From: Armigeres subalbatus
Lineage: Eukaryota > Arthropoda > Insecta > Diptera > Culicidae
DNA length: 64,000 nt
NCBI RefSeq assembly: GCF_024139115.2
Contig: NW_026943509.1
Location: forward strand, 24,380 to 88,379
Direction: 5' to 3'
The notes beneath the pieces were generated by a model that saw only the letters and a program-made list of their open reading frames with translations, made no database searches and was not told the DNA's origin. The number at the start of each line of letters is the position of its first letter. Within the stretch, counting starts at the first letter, position 1. Shown one piece after another: positions 1 to 10,025 of the stretch. A program made the position numbers and the translations under genes.

Positions 1-1228
1 ATTATTTCTGTGCTGCAGGGTGGTGTGGTATGACCATCCTGCAAGCTTATTCTGGTCCCCCAAGGTCCCTGCTACATGAAAATATATTTAAATATTTTTG
101 AAAATTACTTGTGTGCTGCAGGGTGGTGTGCTATGTCCATTCTGCAAGCTTATTCTGGTCCCCAAGAGTCCCTGCTGCATTATAATATTTTTAAATATTT
201 TTGAAAATTATTTCTGTGCTGAAATGTGGTGTGGTTAGACCGTCCTGCAAGCTTATTCTGGTCCCCCAAGGTCCCTGCTGCATTATAATATTTTTAAATA
301 TTTTTGAAAATTATTTCTGTGCTGCAGGGTGGTGTGGTAGGACCATCCTGCAAGCTTATTCTGGTCCCCAAGAGTCCCTGCTGCATTAAAATATTTTTAA
401 ATATTTTTGAAAATTATTTCTGTGCTGCAGGGTGGTGTGGTAGGACCATCCTGCAAGCTTATTCTGGTCCCCCAAGGTCCCTGCTGCATGAAAATATTTT
501 TAAATATTTTTGAAAATTATTTCTGTGCTTGCAGGGTGGTGTGGTTAGACCGTCCTACAAGCTAATTATGGTCCCCAAGAGTCCCTGCTGCATTATATAA
601 TTTTTAAATATTTTTGAAAATTATTTCTGTGCTGCAGGGTGGTGTGGTATGACCATCCTGCAAGCTTATTCTGTTCCCCAAAGGTCCTTGCTGCATTACA
701 ATATTTTAAAATATTTTTGAAAATTATTTCTGTGCTGCAGGGTGGTGTGGTATGACCATCCTGCAAGCTTATTCTGGTCCCCAAGAGTCGCTGCTGCATT
801 ATAATATTTTTAAATATTTTTGAAAATTATTTCTGTGCTGCAGGGTGGTGTGGTTAGACCGTCCTGCAAGCTTATTCTGGTCCCCAAGAGTCCCTGCTGC
901 ATTATAATATTTTTAAATATGTTTGAAAATTATTTCCGTGCTGCAGGGTGGTGTGGTAGGAATATCCTGCAAGCTTATTCTGGTCCCCCAAGGTCCCTGC
1001 TACATGAAAATATATTTAAATGTTTTTGAAAATTATTTCTGTGCTGCAGGGTGGTGTGCTATGTCCATTCTGCAAGCTTATTCTGGTCCCCAAGAGTCCC
1101 TGCTGCATTATAATATTTTTAAATATTTTTGAAAATTATTTCTGTGGTGCAGGGTGGTGTGGTAGGACCATCCTGCAAGCTTATTCTGTTCCCCAAAGGT
1201 CCCTGCTGCATTACAATATTTTTAAATA
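1..1228 (+). repeat. 103-bp tandem satellite, array 1
   Basis: About twelve head-to-tail monomers of 103 bp run in from the left edge. Each has a GC-richer half (CTGCAGGGTGGTGTGGTA, then CATCCTGCAAGCTTATTCTGG, a C-run and TCCCTGCTGCAT) and an AT half built from AAATATTTTT units. Equivalent in-frame starts recur exactly 103 bp apart (201 and 304; 820 and 923). Because 103 is not a multiple of 3, short open frames run through every monomer in several frames. These are by-products of periodicity and not genes. Most monomers carry PstI-like CTGCAG and HindIII-like AAGCTT words. Some differ by GGTTAGACCGT versus GGTAGGACCAT, so subtypes are interspersed. The array ends at 1228 in a monomer cut inside its AT half. 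Confidence 0.95.
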
Positions 1229-1435
1229 AGACCATCTGCAAGCTCATTCTGGTTCCAAGAGCTCCTAGTTTTATTAGTAATGTAACCCGTTTCCATGATA
1301 CCGAGAAACTTAGTTTAATCTACTTGTAATTTCTTGCAGGGTGGTATGGTATTGGGTAACAAGCTGTACTAAAACGTATTGTACTAAAAGGAATTGGCTG
1401 CAGGGTGGTATGGCGCAGGGTAACATTTCCAGCCT
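1229..1435 (+). repeat. Satellite edge module, copy A
   Basis: This stretch begins with a degenerate satellite piece (GACCATCTGCAAGC...), passes through a non-satellite segment containing TTTTATTAGTAATGTAACC, and ends with two partial satellite-like words GCAGGGTGGTATGG, each followed by GGGTAACA. The same ~205 bp occurs in inverted orientation at 34133-34330, at the edge of satellite array 2. Homology between the two copies stops abruptly after CCAGCCT, and the flanks beyond differ. It is therefore a defined border sequence. It could be the end of a mobile unit that carries the satellite, or the edge of a duplicated and inverted block. Only the sequence match is seen directly. Confidence 0.8.
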
Positions 1436-2470
1436 GTGATTTGTTGTCTTAAAAACGCAGCTAAGGAAAGGGATCAAGTACCCCTCTTCTGATGTACCCT
1501 GCTTCAACCAGATCAGCACTCACTGCTCTAAAAAGAATTGATACCCGTTCTATTGAAACCCTCAGCGGAGGAGATTATACCCGCCGGTCCCGGTGTACCG
1601 ACTGTTGTTCATATACGAAAGGGGCCGACCAGTTGGCCTACTGTGGCAAACAACAAACGATGTTACGGTTTGCGAGCTGTTTCGCATCGGCTAAAAGGTT
1701 TCCGCACCTTCCGTTCCTTTACAGAGTTGTTTTGCTTAGTTTAACTTCGCCTCGGAGACGGACGACATCCACTCCTCCGGTAATTCGACACATATATGCG
1801 ACATTGGCTATAGTTGGAACCAGTCGCGTGGAGGAATCACTGCGCAAGAAGAGATTGTCAATAACAGTACCTTGGCCAGTCCGTCAGCCCATTAAGCACT
1901 AACTCGGTTGATTTGTGAAACCACAGCATGGGACGGACATTGATATTCACAGCAGGTCAGCAGCGTTCTGTTGGGACTCTGTCAGTGCATCAGCAGCCAC
2001 TGACTGGCAACATTCTGTATGGCTGCCCGAGCAAGAAGAAAACATGACAAGAGGACACAGAAACAACTTTGGAACAAGAACTGGGCAAAATGGTACGAAG
2101 GCAAGCGGCGGGTGGCGATTGTAGACGCAGTTCATGGACCTTCGAGAGTGAAAGTCAAAGATTTACTACAATGGTTACGCGTTTGTTGACTTCGTTCTGC
2201 GGTCTTCTGGCAGCAGCTGGGCCCTCTACGTTCGTCAACGTCAGCTGACAAGGCGCAGCAATGCGGAAAACAACTGAACTGCGGCACGGCGATGGTGATT
2301 TTCAATCTCCTGCTGATGGACGTGAGATGGCTTTTCTTCTTCCGCACCGCACCGCACAGCTCGACGTGTGATTATTTGCCTTGGACAGGTCGCAATTAAT
2401 ATCAGCATGTCAACAACAATCGCACCTCGGAGTTGTACAGTTAGCTCGGTGGACACGTTAGATCCATAAT
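1436..2470. other. Unassigned GC-richer block
   Basis: About 1 kb of clearly higher GC than the DNA after 2500. Two overlapping open frames (1492-1902 and 1538-1744) show no domain I recognise, and their composition is not convincingly coding. The block could be a fragment of an LTR retrotransposon or a 5' UTR of a retroelement, but I see no LTR pair, primer-binding site or protease/RT motif. A short hydrophilic ORF inside it (2019-2189) is listed separately. Confidence 0.35.
2019..2189 (+). CDS. Small hydrophilic ORF, 56 codons, unknown
   Basis: An ATG-to-TGA frame of 56 residues begins MAARARRKHDKRTQKQ, is rich in Lys and Arg and has four Trp (positions 18, 22, 25 and 52). It ends in a V-D-A-V-H-G-P-S-R-V-K-V-K-D-L-L-Q-W-L segment that looks more protein-like than the surrounding translations. 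I do not recognise a family. No neighbouring gene supports a role, and the block around it looks like decayed repeat DNA. It may be a remnant of a retroelement ORF rather than a real small gene. A protein search of the 56 residues against mosquito proteomes would decide. Confidence 0.2.
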   Translation: MAARARRKHDKRTQKQLWNKNWAKWYEGKRRVAIVDAVHGPSRVKVKDLLQWLRVC

Positions 2471-3045
2471 CAACTCGATATGGGAATGCTGACCTGGGAT
2501 GACAAGTTGATTTGAGAAGAATTTGCTTGGATTTTTTCAGATTGCAGGTACAATTGATTGTAGCTTCCTATCATGTTCATTGGATTTTTCGACTCTTTGT
2601 AAATACAAATTACTGATCTAAAAATCAAATACAAAATTCTATTCTAATTTTTACCCTTACACTGTTGAAACAAATAGTTTTAACGAAAACAAGAAAATAA
2701 AACAAAAATCCATTCTAAATAGAATTTGAGTAAAGTTAGAAAAATAGGAGTTCTTGTACTTGAAACATAAATAATGACAAGAAAAGTGATAGATGTCGTC
2801 GAATCTATCACTTTCCAGGATTCTGTAATGAACTGGCTGTGTATGTGTAGACTAGACTAGACTAAAAATAGGAGTTCTTGTTAGTCATTTGACAAGTCTA
2901 GCTAAGACGCTCCTAATTCCCGTCCATCCCTGGTATATGCCGAATGAAAAATAGGATTCTGAATATGCTAGCCATTTATAACATGGCAGCCCCATCACGT
3001 GTCTGTCGAACTCGACAAATTTAATCGATAAATAAAGGATTGAAC
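2471..3045. other. AT-rich intergenic DNA, no gene seen
   Basis: AT-rich sequence with no open frame of note. The only structured element is a perfect 12-bp stem with an 8-nt loop (2783-2794 paired with 2803-2814, AAAGTGATAGAT), plus a short GACTA triplication near 2850-2862. Confidence 0.6.
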
Positions 3046-3250
3046 AAACTAGAACCCTGAATAATCCACCCAGCAGTGATGGTGCGTTTATCTTGTATAT
3101 ATAAAAATTGTATTTTGGCCATAACTATTGACCTCGTAGTGCGATGTGGCCAATTTTCAATAGAAAACAATGGAACGTCGAATGCAACTTGTTGCAAGAA
3201 ATTCGGAGGAGGATACGTACCAAAAAATGCGTGAGGTTTTTTTGCACACA
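3046..3250 (+). mobile_element. Truncated copy of the 25.8-26.7 kb element family
   Basis: It contains AATCCACCCAGCAGTGATGG, then TTTTGGCCATAACTATTG, GGCCAATTTTCAATAGAAAA and GTCGAATGCAACTTGTTG, ending with a short CACACA run. These words occur in the same order in the element at 25830-26660, which has four tandem versions of this unit. Only about one unit is present here. It abuts the 5' end of the R1-clade LINE, so either it inserted there or the LINE is truncated against it. No coding capacity. Confidence 0.6.
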
Positions 3251-3374
3251 CACAAGCAGAAAGCAACGAAGGAAAGTTGAACTCTGTTCAAAAGGGCTGA
3301 CGAGGTCTCCCCTCAGCAAACCCAAGAAGAAGAAGAAGAACAGCAACGAGATACTAAAGCGAAGAACCAATTAA

Positions 3375-4620
3375 GTGAGCAGCCAAGACTATAAAAGCGA
3401 GCATCAGCAGATAAAGGAGCGAAAGCAGCAACAACGCGACAAATCGCAACAGCAGTTGCCAATGAGCACGGGTGGAATCTGGCCCAACAACAGCCGAAGG
3501 TTCTTATCACAAAGAGGTGGGCAGAAGAACTCCACGAGTTCGTCGATAAGAAACACAACGTGCACAAGGACATCAAGGAGCTGGTGTTAAAGATTCGGAA
3601 AGCCCTCGGTCAGCAATGACAGATTGGAATAATCCGACGCAGAGAGCAGAAAATGCCGAGAGCGAACTGGCTACAGCCAAAAACGCCCTTTCATCAGCGG
3701 CGCCACAGGAAACATCTGGATTGGTTCCTGGAGGACTTAACATTAACAGAAAAAAGAAGCTGGGGCGGTCGGAAGACACACCGGTCTCTGTGCCTTGAGG
3801 ACAGATCCCTGGGAGACGAGCGACCAGGAGGTCTAAAACAAAAAGGAGGCCTCTGCAAACAAATGGTTGCGCACAGCCGGACCGGCTGGTGGGCCAAAGA
3901 AGACGAAGAAGAGCCGCAGCAAAATAGACGAGAGGCAAAAAATCACCAAAAGAAGCGGAAAGAAGAAGGGTAAAGCACTGGTGGTGAAGACTAGTGAGGA
4001 AGGGTATTTGGAAGTCCAGCGAACAATAAGGACAACTCCGGAATCGGAGGACTTTGGCGCAGATGTACAGAGAATCAGGCGCACACAGGGTGACAGATCT
4101 TTGGCTGAAAAAGGACTCCAAGAAAAGAGCTCTCATAAGAAGCTAATGGAGAAGGTGGTGGGCAATAAGGTACAGGTGAGAGCTATGACGACTGAAGCGT
4201 GCTTCCAATGTGTGGAGCTGGACGAAATTACCACTTCGGACGAGGTACCTACCGCAATGAAGGAGCAACTCGAGTTGGGCGACTAAGAAGGCGTCCATAA
4301 GGCACGAAGATCGCTGTTATAAAGCTTCCGGCAGATGCTGCTGACAAAGCACTGCGAATCGGCAGAGTAAAAGTCGTTTGGTCGGTGTGTTCGTTGAGCC
4401 TCTCTCAGCAACCAGAGCTGTGTTTCAGGTGCCAAGAGTTTGGCCACCTGGCACGGAACTGCAAGGGCCCTGATAGGTCAAAACTTTGTAGAAGATGCAG
4501 CGAAGAGGTCATAAGGCACAAAGTTGCAAAAGCCACCGAAATGCCAGATTCAGAAGCGATGGACGCAGAGCATGTTACTGGTGGTCAAAAATGTCCAGCG
4601 TTCAAACAGGCTGTCAAGTA
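3375..4620 (+). pseudogene. R1-clade ORF1 (gag-like nucleic-acid-binding protein), broken
   Basis: ORF1 products of R1-type LINEs bind element RNA to form the transposition particle. Here the coding trace moves between frames: 3375-3590, 3616-3798 with 3653-3973, then 3867-4286 and 4385-4621. The middle part is basic (K-K-T-K-K-S-R-S-K) and continues into an acidic/basic stretch with A-L-V-V-K-T-S-E-E-G-Y-L-E-V. The C-terminal part has a good zinc knuckle, CFRCQEFGHLARNC (C-X2-C-X4-H-X4-C), at about 4421-4462. A second knuckle, beginning LCRRC, is damaged, with the expected Gly-His and final Cys replaced. It ends CPAFKQAV just before ORF2, the expected position. Frameshifts near 3800, 4286 and 4380 inactivate it. 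Confidence 0.8.
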
Positions 4621-4627
4621 AATTACA

Positions 4628-5200
4628 GTGGAGGTAATACAAATTAACCTCAACCACAGTGATACTGCGCAGCATATGCTGTGGCAATCGGCGAGGGACT
4701 CGAAATGCGACGTTGCAATCATCTCTGATCCATACCGGATATTACCAGGTAACGGTAATTGGGTAGCGGATGAAGCAGGAACCGCCGCTATATGTACGAG
4801 TACGATAGGAAGATACCCTTACCAAGAAATTGTGTATCGCGCGGCTGAAGGCTTAGTGATAGCCAAAGTTACCGGAATCTATATATGTAGCTGCGACGCA
4901 TCGCCACACTGGACGATTGATCAGTTCAATCGGATGCTGGATAAGGTAGCAGAGGAACTTATCGACAGGAGGCCAGTCGTCATTGCTGGGGACTTCAACG
5001 CCTGGGCAGAGGGGCAGCCGTTGACCAACCTAGTGGAGTCTAATAGAAGCACTTGCCAGGCTCTTGATTCTTGACTCTTGATTGGAGACTTGATTAATTG
5101 ATGTTACCTTTTGCAGTCCTGCCTTAGCAAGGAACACGAACTGGAGAATCTGCGAGGACTATACGCATAGCGACCATCAAGCGGCCCTATATTGTGTCGG
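4628..5200 (+). pseudogene. R1-clade ORF2, AP-like endonuclease domain, broken
   Basis: This domain nicks target DNA to prime reverse transcription. The frame 4628-5074 starts MEVIQINLNHSDTAQ, the usual N-terminus of this family, with the Asn of the first catalytic motif. The acidic motif VVIAGDFNAWAEG lies at about 4976-5014. After the frame breaks at 5074, the last catalytic motif (SDHQA, about 5169-5183) is found in another frame, preceded by NWRICEDYTHSDHQA-type coding sequence. The stretch 5075-5125 between them is not clearly coding and may hold a small deletion or insertion. ORF2 follows ORF1 almost directly, as in intact elements. Confidence 0.8.
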
Positions 5201-6161
5201 AGGGAGGGTACATTTGGAGCCACGCGAGAGCAGTATCAAGGAGCGAAAGTGGAAGACAGAAGCCTTTGACAAACACATCCGTTTGCGGAAGCAATGCGAT
5301 TCGAGCGCAATCTGCAAAATCTGGGTCCAGACGAGCTGGTTGCAGCATTGACCCGAGCCCTGATGTAACCATGCCGAGAAAGGTACAGCCACGGTATGCC
5401 CGTAGGCCGAACTCCGCCGCAGCTGTTTTCAAGCAAGGAGGAGGATGCAGAGAGCCCACAGCTATTGTAGAAAGAGAAGAGCGCAGACCAGTGTTTAGGG
5501 CCAGCCGCTCTCAAAAGGAAATTAGGCTCAGTAATGCAGCTTAGAAGAGTTCTGCCAAAAGCAGAAACCCATGGGAGGATGTATACAAGGTCGCTAATGT
5601 AAGATTAAAGGCCCAGTGATACCGCTATTGAGGGCAGAAAACTGCAATTATTGAGGGACTGTTTCCGCATCACAAGCACCAGTCTGGCCTCCCACACCGA
5701 TGGTGAGCCCAACACCAGTAGAGATGAATCCCGTGTCACTAACCATGAACTGGTTATGGCAGCAAGAAGCATAAAAACTAAAAAGGCTCCGGAACTAGAT
5801 GGTATCCCCAATCTGGTTAATCTGGACATGTTTCGCACCACATTGCAGAAGTGCCTAAACGAAGGAAACTTCCCCGAGTGCTGGAAGCGGCAAAAGTTAG
5901 TACTGTGCCGAGCCGGGTAAACCCGGAGATCCATCGCCACAGGCCTATTTGCCTGCTAGAACGGTAAAACCTTGAGAGAGTCATCCTTAACAGGCTGGCG
6001 ATCCCACAGAAGGTGCAAACGGATTATCAAGCATGCAGTTCGTTCGGAAGAGCAGGTCGCCATCCGGATACTCGTCAAAGCAGCTGAAGCCAAGAAGCAA
6101 AAGAGGAAGAAACGCGCACTGCCTGTGGTAACCTTAGACGTGAAAAATGCCTTCAACAGTG
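5201..6161 (+). pseudogene. R1-clade ORF2, linker and N-terminal RT half, broken
   Basis: From 5201 the coding trace carries the linker between endonuclease and RT in mixed frames. From 5651 the frame RDCFRITSTS... leads to ARSIKTKKAPELDGIPNLV (about 5761-5817), the conserved region before RT motif A. FRTTLQKCLNEGNFPECWKR follows, then a frame break at 5920. Coding resumes at 5972 with R-I-L-V-K-A-A-E-A and reaches RT motif A, LDVKNAFNS, at about 6134-6160, where the catalytic Asp of the motif is present. The frame is then cut by the foldback insertion whose 5-bp duplication (CAGTG) starts at 6157. At least three frameshifts or stops are visible. Confidence 0.8.
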
Positions 6162-8529
6162 TATGAACAGATGAAGAGATTTGTTTACTTTGTTCGGAAA
6201 TAGTAAGCTCATTTAGTATCGTACCTGAAATATTTTGAGGGTTTTACTTTTAGAATATTGTTGATTCGTTCTGTTAATTCATAAAGCAGTGATTAAGTTA
6301 AAATAGCTTTCAAAAGTCGTTGTTCTTCAAAATTCTTGAGTTTATGGCAAACGATTTAATTTATTTTATATAGTTCCTCTTTTTCCTGGAAATTTGAGTA
6401 ATATAAGCCTTAGTATTTCACGTTAAATTCAAAAATCAGAAGTGAATACTGTTCTAAATTTGCACGCTGAGATTTCTTCAAACAAGTTGACCAAACAAAG
6501 AAGCTTTGATTTCACTTGTTACTAAGATGACCTCAATGTGAAAGCATGCAGACATATGATAAAATTAAAAAATTTGGAAGTCGTTTGTTGTAAGCATCAA
6601 ATATCATATGATCTAATTTATGTTTTGTTCGAACAACTTGTTGAAGAAAACTTAACTGCAAATTTACGACAAATGTTCAGCTTCTGATTTTAAGAATTTA
6701 ACAGTAAATCGCACATTGGCAATTATATGACTTAAATTTCCAGGAAAAAGAGGAATAATAATAAATAAATTAACAATCGTTTGTCATAAACTCAAGAATT
6801 TTGTAGAACAACGACTTTGGGAGGACAGTATTTTTATGATTTAAAGCTAAAATCACTTTAAATGGACAAAACGAACGGAACGAATCGCAATGTTCTACAA
6901 GACTTGTAGAGCACACCAAAATCTTCCGTATAGAGGTTGTTGGATAGTTTTCGACGTTTATATCTCTTGTTAGATTTTTCCAAAATTGAAAATGCCAAAA
7001 CACTAAATCGACTTGAGCACCGAAATTTTATCGAATTATGAAATTTGACAGAGACTTATTTTAGCATAAGAATTGATGCTGTATCGATTGAATTTTTGAT
7101 ACTTTTGAAAATGAAATTAATCATTATATTACCAAGGTTCATCAAAAAAAATAGAAATATTTTTTATTTCTCAGAATATTGACATGTTATGTTCTACAAA
7201 GTTGTAGCGAATCAATTCCAATCAATTTGCTAAAAACTTTTCTGTAGCTCTTAAGTTTGATTTAGAGCAATTTTACCTAATTGGATTAGGTGTACCTCAA
7301 AAAACAGTATTTTGATCTAATTTTTTGTTTCAGATTTCGAAAAGTCGTCTTTAGTGATTTTAGAGCTCAAAAGCAACTTTGATGGGTAAATGCACAATAT
7401 CTTTTTCGATCAAAAGTTGTAATCATTTTTCTGTCAAAATTACATTTTTTCTATGTTGATATCTCCAGTTAGGCAGACCAAAAAATATGTTTACAGGCAT
7501 CTAAAGAGAAATTAATTTTCTTCATTATGTCAAAAATTGATATGTTATTTTTTATCTCAAGTTTCATCAATTTTACTAAAATCATGTTTTTTCAAATAAA
7601 TAGATATAACTCGACAACGGAAGAAGATACAGACAATATTCTTATAGCAAAACAGCGTTTTGAAAAGCCCCAAAAGTCTTTAGAAGGTGACATCCGTGAA
7701 AATAAAAAAGAAATGAGCAGATCTATAAATCATGTTTTTGAGGACACCCTAATCCTGGTAAGTAAAATTACTCTAAACAAGTGATAAGAGCTACATAAAA
7801 GTTTATATAGCAAAGTTTATTGGAAAAAGCTGCGCTACAACTTTGTAGAACATTTTACGTCAATATTCTGCAAAATAAAAAAATGAAGATTTTACATTTT
7901 TGTAAAATGGCGCACCTATTTTCGGTAACTCATAATAAGGGCCCAAGTATCCAGAAAAACTTTGTAGAACAAATTTTGTTTCTTAAAAGTATGCTTCAGA
8001 CCGAAAATGCAGCTTTTCTCGTAAATCTTGCAATACGATGATAATGATCTGGTCTGCCCTAACTGGAGATATCAACTAGAAAAAATGTATTTGACAGAAA
8101 ATGATTATAACTTTGATCGGAAAAGATATTGAATATTTACCATCAAAAGTTGCATTTTTCGAGCTCTAAAAGCCACCTGAATACGACTTTTCGAGAAATA
8201 AAACAGAAAAATTAGATCAAAATACTGTTTTTGAGGTACACCCTAACAATTAGGTAAAATTGCTCTAAATCAGCCAACTTAAGAGCTACAGAAAAGTTTT
8301 TAGCAAAATTGATTGGAATACAGCTACAACTTTGTAGAACATAAATGTCAATATTCCAAGAAATAAAAATATATTTTCTATTTTTTTATATGGTGGCTAC
8401 CCTATTTTTTGGTAAAACCATAATGATGGCCTTACTATTTCGAACAATTTGTAGAACATTAGTTTTTCTAAAAATATAGTTTCTGTAAAATTCATCTTTC
8501 CGCGTAAATCTGTATCCTGGGCCATAGTG
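6162..8529 (+). mobile_element. Foldback DNA element inserted in R1 RT
   Basis: A 2,368-bp AT-rich insertion flanked by CAGTG on both sides (6157-6161 and 8530-8534). Removing it with one CAGTG rejoins the RT frame as N-A-F-N-S-A-S-W-E-A-I, which confirms the borders. The right end reads inward CACTATGGCCCAGGATAC. The left end begins TATGAACAG and shares TTGTTCG-AAATAGTAAG with the right end about 100 bp in, so the termini are inverted repeats with a deletion on the left. Two internal hairpins are large: ~6321-6565 pairs with ~6570-6815, and ~7150-7470 pairs with ~8040-8380. The open frames inside (such as 7527-7784) are AT-rich chance frames; no transposase is visible, so it is non-autonomous. 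The 5-bp duplication and a CAC-TATG end would fit a Transib-like element, but that is an inference. Confidence 0.75.
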
Positions 8530-8536
8530 CAGTGCC

Positions 8537-8668
8537 AGCTGGGAAGCAATAACCAGCTCCCTACACATGATGGGGGTTCCAGGGTACCTGAGTTACTTCG
8601 AGAATTGGACGTTGGTCTACGAAACACAAGAAGGCCTGAAGAGAATACCCAATAAGGAGAGAATAACA
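8537..8668 (+). pseudogene. R1-clade ORF2, RT segment between two insertions
   Basis: This 132-bp island of RT coding sequence lies between the foldback element and the ~246-bp insertion. It reads SWEAITSSLHMMGVPGYL, then YFENWTLVYETQEGLKRI and P-N-K-E-R-I-T. This is the region that follows RT motif A in R1-clade enzymes and leads to motif B. It continues the frame broken at 6161 and is continued at 8921. It has no internal stop. Compared with family wording, a few residues before YFEN seem deleted. Confidence 0.8.
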
Positions 8669-8914
8669 AATTTATATCATATTGTGTTACTGAATTCAAA
8701 AGTTTTTCTATAATAGGTTGATATAAACTTGGTTCAGGATGTTGTTAAATAATCAAATTTTCTAACAAAACAATGAAACATAACTAATTCTGTTATAATT
8801 TTATTAAAAATGTTATAATAATCTATCTAACTCGATTATATCAACGGTTGATATAAATAACTGATGTTGTTACAATCATGTTATAATCTTAATTGCGTTC
8901 CTAGTCAGGTAGGC
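8669..8914. mobile_element. ~246-bp AT-rich insertion (MITE-like)
   Basis: A short AT-rich segment separates two halves of R1 RT coding sequence and is flanked by the hexamer ATAACA (8663-8668 and 8915-8920). Removing it rejoins E-R-I-T-A-V-V-P-Q-G-S in frame. Inside, GGTTGATATAAA recurs (near 8717 and 8848) with several GTTATAAT words in both orientations, but the extreme ends (AATTTATATC and CAGGTAGGC) are not good inverted repeats. It has no coding potential. It could be a MITE with eroded ends or another small non-autonomous insert. Confidence 0.6.
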
Positions 8915-8920
8915 ATAACA

Positions 8921-9160
8921 GCGGTTGTTCCCCAAGGCTCCGTTCTGGGGCCGACGTTGTGGAACGAGATGTACGATGGGCTGTTGCAGCTAACACTACC
9001 AAGAGGTGTGAAGATCGTTGGGTTTGCGGATGACGTGGCTCTCATAGTATTCGGAGAAACAATAGAAGAGGTGGAAGTACGAGCAGGGCAGGCGATAGAA
9101 ATAATCAAAACTGGATGCGGAAAAAGCTGGCATTGGCCCATCACAAAACTGAAGTGATGA
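8921..9160 (+). pseudogene. R1-clade ORF2, RT catalytic core, broken
   Basis: This frame continues the RT after the second insertion. Motif B, VPQGSVLGPTLWN, lies at about 8927-8965 and motif C, GFADDVALIVFGET, at about 9020-9061, with both catalytic Asp residues present. It then reads EVEVRAGQAIEIIK, the usual thumb start. A frame change near 9100-9110 ends the frame at 9157 (GKSWHWPITKLK), while the expected A-H-H-K-T-E-V-M-M-I-S-N continuation is found in another frame. Confidence 0.85.
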
Positions 9161-10025
9161 TGATCAGCAACGAAAGGCAGTAGTAGTACGATTACGGCCG
9201 GAAGTCACCTTGCCTCAAAGCGAGAGGTAAAGCACCTGGGGTAATGATCGATGACCTGAATTTCAATAGACCACGTCGATTATGCTTGCGAGAAGGCAAA
9301 TCAAAGCGATCACAGCGTTGACCAAATCATGTCAAACAGTTCATGATTAGCATAAGAGAAGACTCTGGCCAGAAGGTTCCAGATACGAGCTCCTGTTGGC
9401 GGCTGGTGTAATCCGAGGAGGAATCGACTCGGCTCAAAGCAATATAGGCTGATGCAGAGTGGCAAGGCAAAATGTATTGATGAATGCGGTTTGTGCCATA
9501 GTAGGAATGACCCCCAAACATTTTAGGAGGACTGTGAGTGCAGACGCGAGGAATGGTTGAGCTCGCATCAAGAGGAAGTGGCAGCTGGCTTTGGTCAGAC
9601 AAGAAAGGAAGGTCATATATGGCTCTTCCGAACCTGTCCTGTGGTGGAGAAAAACACGGGAAGTCAACTTCTTGACACACCTGTCGGGCCATGGATGTTT
9701 AGGAAGTATCTGCACAGCATCGATGCAGAGTCCCTCTTTGCCCGACCTGTCCAACTGCAGGAGACGAGCATACTTTTCGACTGTCCTCGATTCAGGACAG
9801 AGAAGTGTGCTCTCAGGCAACGCTAGTTATATAAACCCAGAACACGTCAAGAAAGTGCAAGAAGAATACTGGAACGAAATAGGGAAGAGGGTAACGCAGA
9901 TCATGAAATCGCTGCAGCGAAATGGCATGAAGAACAGAGGGTATCTGGTCTGGAACGATCATAACAGCACGGTCGGTTACGGGAAAGCATCCGTCGTCGG
10001 GAGCCTCTGTTGGGTAGGATAGATC
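9161..10025 (+). pseudogene. R1-clade ORF2, C-terminal region with Cys/His motif, broken
   Basis: Decayed thumb and C-terminal domain. VKHLGVMIDDLNFN and HVDYACEKA are readable near 9215-9290, R-R-L-L-A-G-V near 9380-9410, and V-C-A-I-V-G-M-(T)-P near 9490-9515. A Cys/His region follows, with N-F-L-T-H-L-S-G-H-G-C at about 9666-9700 and C-P-T-C near 9740. The end of the protein (VKKVQEEYWNEIGKRVTQIM) runs at about 9848-9907. Coding shifts between all three frames, so there are many indels. It leads into the 3' UTR at about 10000. Confidence 0.75.

Noticed and set aside
3573..4136. 187-codon minus-strand ORF, the longest frame in the window
   Set aside because: Antisense to the R1-clade gag region, whose plus-strand frames have recognisable family wording; the minus frame has no domain.
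5194..5544. 116-codon ORF as a separate gene
   Set aside because: Lies out of frame within the R1-clade endonuclease-RT linker.
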